The notes below the pieces were generated by a model. The model saw only the letters and a list, made by a program, of their open reading frames with translations, was not told the DNA's origin and ran no database searches. Below, one piece after another: positions 23,436-35,400 of a stretch of DNA of 64,000 bases. Origin of the DNA: Onthophagus taurus (lineage: Eukaryota > Arthropoda > Insecta > Coleoptera > Scarabaeidae); the NCBI RefSeq assembly GCF_036711975.1, contig NC_091971.1, positions 18,917,501 through 18,981,500 on the forward strand, in the 5' to 3' direction. A program made the position numbers and the translations under genes. How positions within the stretch are numbered: the stretch's first letter is position 1; each line of letters opens with the position of its first letter.

Positions 23436-26400
23436 TTATGCAGTCATAACAGAGACTTTCCTCATATTATCTTGCATTTTCGGTGGACTTTCATCTGATA
23501 GATCGATAGCAACGTTAAAAATTCCTCTCATTGGGATATTATTCTCTTTATTTTTCTTAGTTTTTAAAGGAATTCCCAAAAATTCTTTGAAATTGTTTGG
23601 TAGGGAGTGCAAAATCTCGCTTATCGGAGGTGTAATCAAATCGTCGTTCACCTCTGATGGATCTTGTTTGCCAAAAGCGAAAGATACCAAAAGACCTAAT
23701 ATTAATGTAATTAAACATCCAATAGCGGAGTACCATAAAAACGAAATTCTGTATAAAAAGAAAATTGGTTCATCTTTAGTTTCGTTTAAATCGAATGTAG
23801 TTTCTTCTTTTGCTGTGTTATTTAAACAAAGGCATCCTGAGATATTCGTTGGTTTTTCTTGTAAGATAATCGAACCGGTTGCCATTGAAATTTGTTGTCC
23901 AATTCCCATCCACAAAACTAAAGCTAAAGCGATTGTTGAACCAAAAATTGCACCCTAAAACAGTTTAAATTATGATTTATAAATAATAATTGATTGAGTA
24001 TTACTTTAGCATTTGCCCATGGAAAAAACATTCCCAAAGTAAATAATCCCAATGTAACCCCACCAACCATTCCATTAAAACTGATGGCGATTTGTAAAAC
24101 ACTACCTAGTTGTTCAACAACGAAAACTAATATAAAACTTAAAGCCCCGTATAAAACCGAGACCCATTTAGCCCATAAAGCACCTTTCGATTCTGGTAGA
24201 GTTATCCCGAATAATCCAGTTAAAATGTCCTCACAAGTAACAGCTGCTAAGCTATTTAATGCCGAGGCGACGGTACTGAAAGACATATCTAGATGTTAAT
24301 TATTATCTATTAACTAAAGTAAATAATTATTTTATAGATGAGTCGTAAAAATTTGTGAAAAGAGATAAATGTAAATTTTTATGACTCATCCCATATAAAA
24401 AATTTTAGTATACCCCAAGCTCGCAGCAAAAATTCCTGCAACAAAGAAGCCTGTGATGCCCTTTAAGTGTCCAATTTCCGATATCACATATAACGGGAGG
24501 ATTTCATCTGACGCATGAATGTTATTAGCTCTAATTGGGTCGCACGATTTGTAATGAGCCACCAAAATCATTCCTGTGTAAAAGTTTATCGTAAAAACTA
24601 ATATTAACCCAAAACATGACACCCATAAAGCTCTAAAATTTAACAAAATGATTAAAAAGAAAGATTAAATGAGTTTATTATTTACTTTCTTGCTTGTTTT
24701 ATCGTTTCTACGGATAAATATTTTTGTATCGAAGCTTGATTCGAACAAAACATTGTCATCCAATAAAAAGTCCCCCCTAAAACAACTGGCCAAAAACCAT
24801 TTCTTATCGTTGGATCTGGATTTAAACTATAATTAAAAATTAAAAAAATAAATTTAGATTTTTGAAATGAGTGTTTTTATTATTACTTTAAAAATTCTAA
24901 TCTTTCGGTATTATAGTTTTGAGACCAAACAACACCGGCGCCTCCGACAAATTTCTCACCAAAATGAACGATTAAAAGTAAAGATCCAACCAAAACAGCA
25001 GCTTGAAAAGTATCCGTCATTATAACCGCTTTCATCCCACCTTGAGACGCATAAAATATACATACTATATACACTACGGTTACAGCAACGTACACGTTTA
25101 AACCGGTTACTGAAAAAATGATCATTAAAAAAATTAAAAAGATTATTTTTTATAATTTACCGTGGCTTAGAGCTAAAGCCGGAGCATATACTGCTACACT
25201 TGTGTACAAAACCATTTGAATAATGTAAAGAATACTGGCAAAGGTACGAACGTTCTTGTTGAAACGTAATGATAAGTACTCGTAGCTACTGGTTAAACGG
25301 AGCTTCATGTAAACGGGAAGATAGAATTTTGATGCTAATGGTACGACTATGATAAAAGAGAAACAAACCATCCAATATTGCGAACCGTACATGTACATTT
25401 CAGCTGGGTTGCCCAATAATTCAACAGCCGTTATAAAACTGAAAATATTTACAAATTTATCTGTGTTAAAAATGGTATCAAATAGTAATCAAATAATTTT
25501 AGAGTTTTTATAAAATTTATGTTGTTTTTCTGATTTCTAATAACATTTTCAGTACATACATGGTTGAAGTTAATATGTTAACAAAATTCCCTGGTAATTT
25601 TGCCAACTTTATAATAACTTGAGAAGTATTATAGAAAAAAATATACTGTAGAAAAATTAAATTAAAAAGTTAAAGGTTTTGACTAATGATGGAACGTATA
25701 GTGATTTTGCCTTCTCCTACGGCCGGATATCTGGTTATCGGGCATATCTAGCCATCCATTATGGTTATAATTTCTGGTGCATTTCTGAAATGCTTGCCAC
25801 ATTATTGCGATATTTGAATAAAAATGAAATTAATAAGATAGCTGATAAGATAGGTCAACTTACTTGGATTCAAGATACAAAATGAACTTTTTTGATGCTG
25901 ATAAAATTAACGAAGCAACTCTAAAAAGGGGATACTTTAATTAATAATTGGCGATATTTCCACAAGGATCCTTTAAGAAATGAACTTTATAGCGAATTTT
26001 GAAAGTTATCGATGAAAATGCAACATCGAAAATTTTATCCAAATTTTAAATATTGTTTTCTTAAAAACTAAAAGTTATTTTCACGCGACTAATTGAGTAA
26101 TTTACTTTATCCCAGGTGAGCTCGCTGTCGTTAAGAGTTTTTGGGCTTAAATATTTTTTTAAACACGAATCAAACCTTAAAAACTTCGTAGTTACATCTC
26201 ATGGACTCCCATGAAATGCGTAGACTTCTAACCAACGCAAACTAGAGCAAATAGTGCAAAATATCATGCTTGAAGACGATTCCAACAACGACAATAACTT
26301 TGAAAGCGATTCAGTAAATGAAGAAGATCACGAAATCGAATCTGATGCCATCCTAACCTTGAATCAAGCGAAGATGAAATAACACTTACTAAAAGTTATT

Positions 26401-29400
26401 TTGTAGGAAAAGATAAAACCTTCAAGTGGAAAAAAAAATTTCCAACTTCAAGAAGAACAAGAGCATTTGAATGCTCTTGTTGCATCTCCGCATTTGAATA
26501 CTTGAATACTAAATGAATAGATAGATCTAATAATAACTTCATTCTAAAGCGAGATTCGCAGAATGCCACTGTAGCTGAAGTAATACCATTGATTGATATT
26601 TTAATAATGAGTGGAATGTTGAGAGTTTCCCATCTTAGTTTTCTGGATATGTGGAATTCCGACGGCACTGGTATAGACTTTGTTCGCTTCTGCATGAGGT
26701 CCAAGAGGTTCTTGTTTTTAATGAGATGCATTAGATTTGATTCTCTGACCAGCAGACCAGATCGTGTAAAAACCGACAAGATGGTACATCTAAGAGATAT
26801 ATTCGTTGAACAATGCAAGAACAACTATTATTACAAGACCACCAGGTTCAACTATTCACCAAGTTGGGATAAAAACAAATTCTTTTCTTTGACGTTTCTA
26901 ATTTTTGACGTTCTACTGTAATTATATATATTTTTTAGAGAAACTAAATGTTTATTATCCAACTGGATAATAAACATTTAAATACTGGATGTATTGATTG
27001 AAAAGTTGATAATTTGAAAAAAAAATTACATAATTAGTAGTGGTGGAACGGATATCCGGTATCCGGCCTCCGATACCGGATAGTTACCAAATAAACCTAT
27101 TACTTAGTACTCCACCATTCACAGGAATTAGTATCTCTTTTAGGTGTTGGACACTGTAGATAATAATCAAGTTCAACCCCCACAGGACTTTTTTGATTGA
27201 ATACAACTTTATTTATATCAGGTTTGTCACTAAGAACCTCATTGTAACAATCCCAATCTGGGTTTCTTCTCTTCGCTTGTGATTCATCACCACATTCATT
27301 ACTAACAGAACTGTTGCTGTTATAACTTTCGATTATTAATTAAAGTATCCTCTTTTTAATGCAAAAAGCCGTTTTGAGAAAGCACTTTCAGTTCTTGAGA
27401 AATAAATTTTTGAAATGATCGACAATTTATTCGAATTTTTTAATTTTCGCTGATTACGTTTTAAAAATTCGTATAAAATCCAGTTCTTGGAATATGAGTA
27501 TGAAAATCTCCCAAAGTGTCAATAAGAGGGTCCTCTTTCCAATGAATCAACCCGTTTTGAAAAATAGCTTTGAGTTTTTGAGAAAACAATGTTTGAAGTT
27601 TTGATAAATCTTCGATTTTGCAATTTTCATCAATAACTTTCAAAATTCGCTATAAAATTCATTTCTTGAAGAATCCTTCTGGAAATGTAACCAACTATTA
27701 ACTAAAATATCCTCTTTTTAATCCAACAAGCCGTTTTGAAAAATTGCTTTTAGTTTTTGAGAAATAAATTTTTGAAATTATCGACAATTTTTTCGAATCT
27801 TGCAATTTTCGCTTATTAAGTTTTAAAAATTCGTATAAAATCCAGTTCTTGGAATATGAGATTGAAAATTTTCCAAAGTGTTAATAAGAGTGTCCTTTTT
27901 CCAATGAACCAACACGATTTGAAAAATAAGTTTTAGTTTTTGAGATAACAATATTTGAAGTTTTGAAAAATTTTCAATGTTGTAATTTTCATCGATAACA
28001 CAGGCCGACAAATTTTTAAACCAAAGACTAGACTATACCTTCCAAATAATTTTCGATACTCTGAATCCGAATCTGACGTCAGAATTGCTTCATCGCCTAA
28101 GATTTTCAAGATATCTTACCTAAAATATACGAAAAACACGATTTTTCAGCACATTCAAGGCTGAATTTACATCAAAAGATAATTTTTCTCCACAGAAGTC
28201 ATTATGCCATTTAAAAGTATTTCTCTGCCCCCTTAAAATCTATGTGGCTGAAGTTAGATTCATATTCGAATCTGTACCAGATTCAGATTCATAAAATTAC
28301 AGTTGACCAGACAAGTATTGAACATATCAATTAAAAAATAGTTTTCTGAAATTACAGAAGTTGTAGCAATCTGCGACTACCCTGGATAATTCGAATAGAC
28401 CCTCTAGTATGTTCCCTGTCTATCCTCACCCTCAGATTTGCCGTAGGGGCCGAGCGGTTCACCGTTTTCAATAGCATACTTAGATATTATTTTCTCAATA
28501 ACTAGAGACTGCAGCACCCTGGGACTAGTTCAGATTATTGCATTAGGTCCTCTGGTATCTTTCTAGCCCACCAGCACCCCCAGATTTGCCGTAGGGGCCA
28601 AGGGGTGAATTTTTTAATATTATTCGTTTTCAATATCAAATGTAAACATTATTTTCTCAATAATTAGAGACTGCAGCACCCTGATACTAGTCTAGATTAT
28701 TGCATTAGGTCCTCTGGTATCTTACTAGCCCACCAGCACTCCCAGATTTGCCGTAGGGGCCGAGGGGCGAATTTTTTAATATTACTCGTTTTCAATATCA
28801 AATGTAAACATTATTTTCTCAATAATTAGAGACTGCAGCACCCTGATACTAGTCTAGATTATTGCATTAGGTCCTCTGGTATCTTACTAGCCCACCAGCA
28901 CCCCCAGATTTGCCGTAGGGGCCGAGGGGTGAATTTTTTAATATTACTCGTTTTCAATATCAAATGTAAACATTATTTTCTCAATAATTAGAGACTGCAG
29001 CACCCTGATACTAGTCTAGATTATTGCATTAGGTCCTCTGGTATCTTACTAGCCCACCAGCACCCCCAGATTTGCCGTAGGGGCCGAGGGGTGAATTTTT
29101 TAATATTACTCGTTTTCAATATCAAATGTAAACATTATTTTCTCAATAATTAGAGACTGCAGCACACTGATACTAGTCTAGATTATTGCATTAGGTCCTC
29201 TGGTATCTTACTAGCCCACCAGCACCCCCAGATTTGCCGTAGGGGCCGAGGGGTGAATTTTTTAATATTACTCGTTTTCAATATCAAATGTAAACATTAT
29301 TTTCTCAATAATTAGAGACTGCAGCACCCTGATACTAGTCTAGATTATTGTATTAGGTCCTCTGGTATCCTTCTAGCCCATCAGCACCCCCAGATTTGCC

Positions 29401-32400
29401 GTAGGGGCCGAGGGGTGAATTTTTTAATATTACTCGTTTTCAATATCAAATTTAAACTTTATTTTCTCAATAACTAGAGACTGCAGCACCCTAGAACTAG
29501 TCTAGATTATTATATTTAAAATTGATGTAATATTTAGTTTGATATTATAATTTCGTATTGCTTTTACTTCTATATAATAACATTGAAATAAAAGAAAGAT
29601 CTACTAATGCAAATGAAACTATAATACTAAATAGTAACAGCCCCATTCTAAAACGTTCGTCGCCAACTATATCGCAGCTACTTGTTTCTAACGTTTCATT
29701 ATTTAGTAATATTCATGATAGATTAGATGAAGAACATTTATCAGAACCCTCTACTGATAATGAAACCTTTATAAGTAAGGCACAGCTACCGACGTTACAG
29801 GTAGAGCCGTGTCAATATAAAAAACATATAATATAAAAAACAAATACAAAAAACAATATAAAAAATTAATTTAAATGCTTTAATGTGTCTAAAAATTTTG
29901 AAGTGTCGTTCAAGTTTCATTAATAAAGAAGTAAAAGCCATATGAAAATTATACTTTCAAATCAAACTAAATATTGAATAAGTTTTGAATATAATAATCT
30001 AGACCAGTCCCAGGGGTGTAGTCTTTAGTTCTTCTAGTCTAGTCTAGAAAATAATTTTTAATTTTGCTATTGAAAACCAGGAATTTTAAAAAATTCACCC
30101 TTCGGCTCCTACGGCAAATCTGGGGGTGCGAGTGGACTAGAAGGATACTAGAGGACATAATGCAATAATATAGACTAGTCCCAGGGTGCTGCAGTTTCTA
30201 GTTATTGAGAAAATAATTTTTACATTTGATACTGAAAACGAGGAATATTGAAAAATTCACCCTTCGGCCTCTACGGCAAATTTGGGGGTGCTGATGGGCT
30301 ACAAGGATACCAGAGGACCTAATGCAATAATCTAGACTAGTCCCAGGGTGCTGCAGTTTCTAGTTATTGAGAAAATAATTTTTACATTTGATATTGAAAA
30401 CGAGGAATATTGAAAAATTCACCCTTCGGCCCCTACGGCAAATTTGGGGGTGCTGATGGGCTAGAAGGATACCAGAGGACCTAATGCAATAATCTAGACT
30501 AGTATCACGGTGCTGCAGTCTCTAATTATTGAGAAAATAATGTTTAAATTTGATATTGAAAACGAGGAATATTGAAAAATTGAAAAATTCACCCTTCGGC
30601 TCCTACGGCAAATCTGGGGGTGCTGATGGGCTAGAAGGATACCAGAGGACCTAATACAATTATCTAGACTAGTCCCAGGGTGCTGCAGTCTCTAGTAATT
30701 GAGAAAATAATTTTTAACTTTGCTATTGAAAACGAGGAATATTGAAAAATTCACCCTTCAGCCCCTACGGCAAATCTGGGGGTGCTGATGGGCTACAAGG
30801 ATACCAGAGGACCTAATACAATTATCTAGACTAGTCCCAGGGTGCTGAAGTCTCTAGTAATTGAGAAAATAATTTTTAACTTTGCTATTGAAAACGAGTA
30901 ATATTGAAAAATTTACCCTTCGGTCCCTACGGCAAATCTGGGGGTGCTGGTATGCTAGAAAGATACCAGAGGACCTAATGCAATAATCTAGACTAGTATT
31001 AGGGTGCTGCAGTCTCTAATTATTGAGAAAATAATGTTTACATTTGATATTGAAAACGAGTAATATTAAAAAATTCACCCCTCGGCCCCTAGGGCAAATC
31101 TGGGGGTGCTGGTGGGCTAGAAAGATACCAGAGGACCTAATGCAATAATCTAGACTAGTCCCAGGGTGCTGCAGTTTCTAGTTATTGAGAAAATAATTTT
31201 TACATTTGATATTAAAAACGAGGAATATTGAAAAATTCACCCTTCGGCCCCTACGGCAAATCTGGGGTTGCTGGTGTACTAGAAGGATACCAGAGGAACT
31301 AATGCAATAATCTAGACTATTCCCAGGGTGCTGCAGTCTCTAGTTATTGAGAAAATAATGTTTAAATTTGCTATTGAAAACAAGGAATATTAAAAAATTC
31401 ACCCCTCAGCCCCTACGGCAAATCTGGGGTTGCTGGTATGCTAGAAGGGTACCAGAGGAACTAATGCAATAATCTAGACTATTCCCAGGGTGCTGCAGTC
31501 TCTAGTTATTGAGAAAATAATGTTTACATTTGATATTGAAAACGAGTAATATTAAAAAATTCACCCCTCGGCCATTACGGCAAATCTGGGGGTGCCGGTG
31601 GGCTAGAAAGATACCAGAGGACCTAATGCAATAATCTAGACTAGTATCAGGGTGCTGCAGTCTCTAGTTATTGAGAAAATAATATCTAAGTATGCTATTG
31701 AAAACGAGGAACCCCTCGGCCCCTACGGCAAATCTGAGGGTGAGGGTAGACAGGGAACATACTAGAGGGTCTATTCGAATTATCCAGGGTAGTCGCAGAT
31801 TGCTACAACTTCTGTAGTTTCAGAAAACGATTTTTCAATTGATATGTTCAATACTTGTCTGGTCAACTGTAATTTTATGAATCTGAATCTGGTACAGATT
31901 CGAATATGAATCTAACTTCAGCCACATTTAAAATCTTATATTATTCATTTAAATATTTTTCTTGATCTCTGAGAAATTGTCCCCTAAAACTAAGAAATTC
32001 ATCATGTTTGAAATAACATCTTTTTATTTTCCCGTTTTATTTACAAATTTTAAAATGGTGAAAATGTTAAAATGTGTTCAGGTAAAGTGACACTTGCACT
32101 CAAGTGATTTCGCTAAAATTCAATATATGGTATTTTTTTATCATTTATTAGATGTATACGAAAGTATATGTTGGGCTATACATATCAAAAGTGTAAGTTT
32201 ATATGAAACATTTGAATGTCTTCAGGTAAAGTGCCATTTCCGGTTAGTGGATTTGGTCCAAAAGTTGTTTAAGAGCTTTCGATTTTGGTTTAATAGCTAT
32301 ATACCAAATTTCATTACGATAACTGATTGCGTTTTTAAGTTATCGTGTTTACACACATTATTACATACGTATCTACGTACATAAATACGCACAGGCATTT

Positions 32401-35400
32401 TCTGGGAATGGTCAATATCAGGACTCAGGGGACCTCAAAACGTGTATATCCATCAAAATGTCGAGGTCGAATCTTTGCACGATTACAATACTTTGTCTCA
32501 TATACTTCGTATAAAGTGCGAGAAAGTAAAAATTAATTTACAATATTTTTCTTTGATATACTTTATAACAATGAAACTTCATAACTTTCACTTATTCTCG
32601 AATATTTTTAAATTAATTTGTTTTTTATTGTATTTAATTTTGTATTTTTAAAACTTCTTTTCTATTTATAACAGTTTAGATGTTATTTTAGTTTCTTATG
32701 ATAACGATCGCGCATCAATTCAAACGATCACTTAACACTCTTACGCTTATATTGAGCAGCGTTATCGTTTCTTTTCAAAGACCAGCAGTAGTCAGCCATC
32801 ATTCTTTCATCCCATCTACCTTGATAGTGTCGCTTTTTTTCTTTCAAATCCTGATGGAATCGTTCACCTATTTCTTCGCTGAAGGCTCCTACATTTTCCT
32901 GAAAGTAATGTAAATGGGAAAATAGGAAATGTAGCTTCAAACTCATTAAACAGCCTAATTTTTTAAAGTTTAATAACATTGTCGATACAATGTTTTTATG
33001 TTGTGGGTCCCGATGATTGCCCAGGAAATTTTGTACAACTTCTTAACTTAACCAAGCATTTTTTGCGTTATCTGTTATTGTTCCTATAAAATCGTCATCT
33101 TTCATTAAGTTTCTTATATCAGGCCCCACGAAAATACCTTCCTTAACTTTAGCATTACTTAAATTTTGAAATGCAGACTTAAGGTATTTAAAACAGTTTC
33201 CATCAGTATTTAAGGCTTTTACGAATTGTTTGATCAAGCCTAATTTGATATGGAGTGGAGGTAACAAAATACGCTTTGTGTCAACAAGACTCTTGTAAAC
33301 AACATTGTTAGAACCAACTTTCCAATCAAATCTTTCAGGCCACTTTTTTTTAATCCAATGTTGTTCTCGGGCACGACTGTCCCAAATGCAGAGAAAGCAA
33401 GGATTTTTTGTAAACCAACCAAAATATTGATCATTTTAAAGTAGTCACCACATATAAACCAGTTGTGGATGTTGTAATTGATTTTTTCGAGTACAAATTG
33501 AAGGTCTTCGTATGATTCTTTTCGCCTGGTGGAATGACCAATAGGGATTGCTGCGTATTTATTGCCGTTATGGAGCAACACTGCTTTAAGGCGTTCTTTA
33601 GAAGAATCTATAAAGAGAAGCCAGTCATCGGACTTATACACATCTACTTGATATGTGTTGATAAGTCCTTCTATATCATTACAATAAACTAAGGAATTTT
33701 CACTAGAAAAATATTTCAGAAATTCCTCATCTCTTCTTCTGTACGCTGTAATTTTTGTTCCGGGTAACAACATGTTCCTCTCTTTAAGTCTTGAAGCCAA
33801 TAATTCAGCTGAATCTTTAGAAAGAATAAGATCGCGAATAAGATCACCTAATGAATCTTGATCAAAAAGTTCAGGGTCTTTGGCACTAACAGAATCCTCA
33901 TAATCACTGTCAATAGAACTCATTTCTTCCAAACAACATTCATATTTATTAGGTGGTACTTTGTCTAATCTCGCTATTTTTCCTTTCTTGGCTGGTGTTA
34001 CGCTTTGTACGTTAGAATATAATATGTTTCCTTTATTTTTTTTATTACAACCTGTTATATCACAGGCACAGAAGTAACAGTCTTCATTGTGATCCTTAGG
34101 CTCGTACCACATGGTTGGTGTAATGACAACTTCCTTTTTCATATAGTTCCAATTAATCAGAGTTAATCTACAAGTAGTACAAATAGATGTAGGTACCCAC
34201 GGTTTAACTAAATTTCTCATAGGTATGTTGTAACATTCCACAAATTTTTTTAATCCATTCATTAATGGTTCTGCGATAAGGACATGTTTCGAAGTTTCCG
34301 CAAAAAAGTCACTAAAGAATAAGCTTTCCGCCTCATATTTTTTTATATTAATATTCCATCGTTTTAAAATTTTTTTGTAGAAAATCCAATATGGTTGTGA
34401 TTTTCATCTTATAAAACGCTATAGAGCTTAAATAAAAATATAATATGTAAATTGTCTCTTTTTGAATGAATAAATCTCGTAAGCAATCATTTTATTTTTG
34501 TAAATACTGCTATAGTTTTCCCATTAAAACTACAACTTTGCTAACAAACCAAATAAATTCATAAAAATTAACTGGATTTTGAATCTCCAGTTTCTCAATT
34601 GAATACCTCCTGGTTAAAAGATAAATGCATGGTTAAAAATTTCAACTTTAAAGCTTCATTTTTAGATATTTGATCACATTTTCGCATATTTGTTTTACTG
34701 TGCGTCAACATCGCTAACTTTATGTAACTCAACATTAGTTTATCAAGGACAGAGCAAACCGATGTACTTATTAATTTCAACAGATGATATCTCGAAGAAG
34801 AAAAAAGATATTTAAGTAATTGAAAAAGAGTTTTAAAGGGGAAGGGTAATAATTTCAAAACTTCTAAAAAAAATTGTTTTTTTTAACTCCCTCATGTGAA
34901 CTATAACCACAAATACGACCAGAAACCGCATTTTTAACATATTTTGGTTAAGATATTTTGAAAACCTTACGTGATGAAGCATTTTTGAGGTTAAATTTGG
35001 ATTTAGAACGTGAAAAACCTTCGGGATAGTATAGTCTAGTTGTTGGTTTAGAAAACATTTAAATTTTTGTCGGCCTGTGTAATTTTCAAAATTCGCTATA
35101 AAATTCATTTCTTGAAAGATCCTTGTGGAAATATCACCAATTATTAATTAAAGTATCCTCTTTTTAAGGCAACAAGCCATTTTGAAAAATCACTTTTAGT
35201 TCTTAAGAAATACATTTTTGAAATAATCGACAATTTTTTCGAATTTTACAATTTTCGCCGATTAAGTTTTAAAAATTCGTTAAAATCCATTTCTTGGAAT
35301 ATGAGTTTGAAAATTTTCCAAAGTGTTAATATGAGTGTCCTCTTTCCAATGAACCAACACGTTTTGAAAAATAACTTTTAATTTTTGAGAAAACATTATT

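Larger units (their letters stand above)
27999..35079 (-). mobile_element. 7.1-kb DNA transposon of unassigned superfamily
   Basis: The ends are exact inverted repeats, 'cacaggccgacaaa' and 'tttgtcggcctgtg'; similarity between the ends continues for about 140 bases. The flanking host repeat is split cleanly, with TAA on both sides as a probable 3-bp target duplication. Inside, on the minus strand near the right end, is a transposase-like gene (about 34262-32700). Left of it lie an old LINE-like tail and a 3.7-kb foldback element that inserted later. The gene is damaged, so the copy is not autonomous now. Confidence 0.75.
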
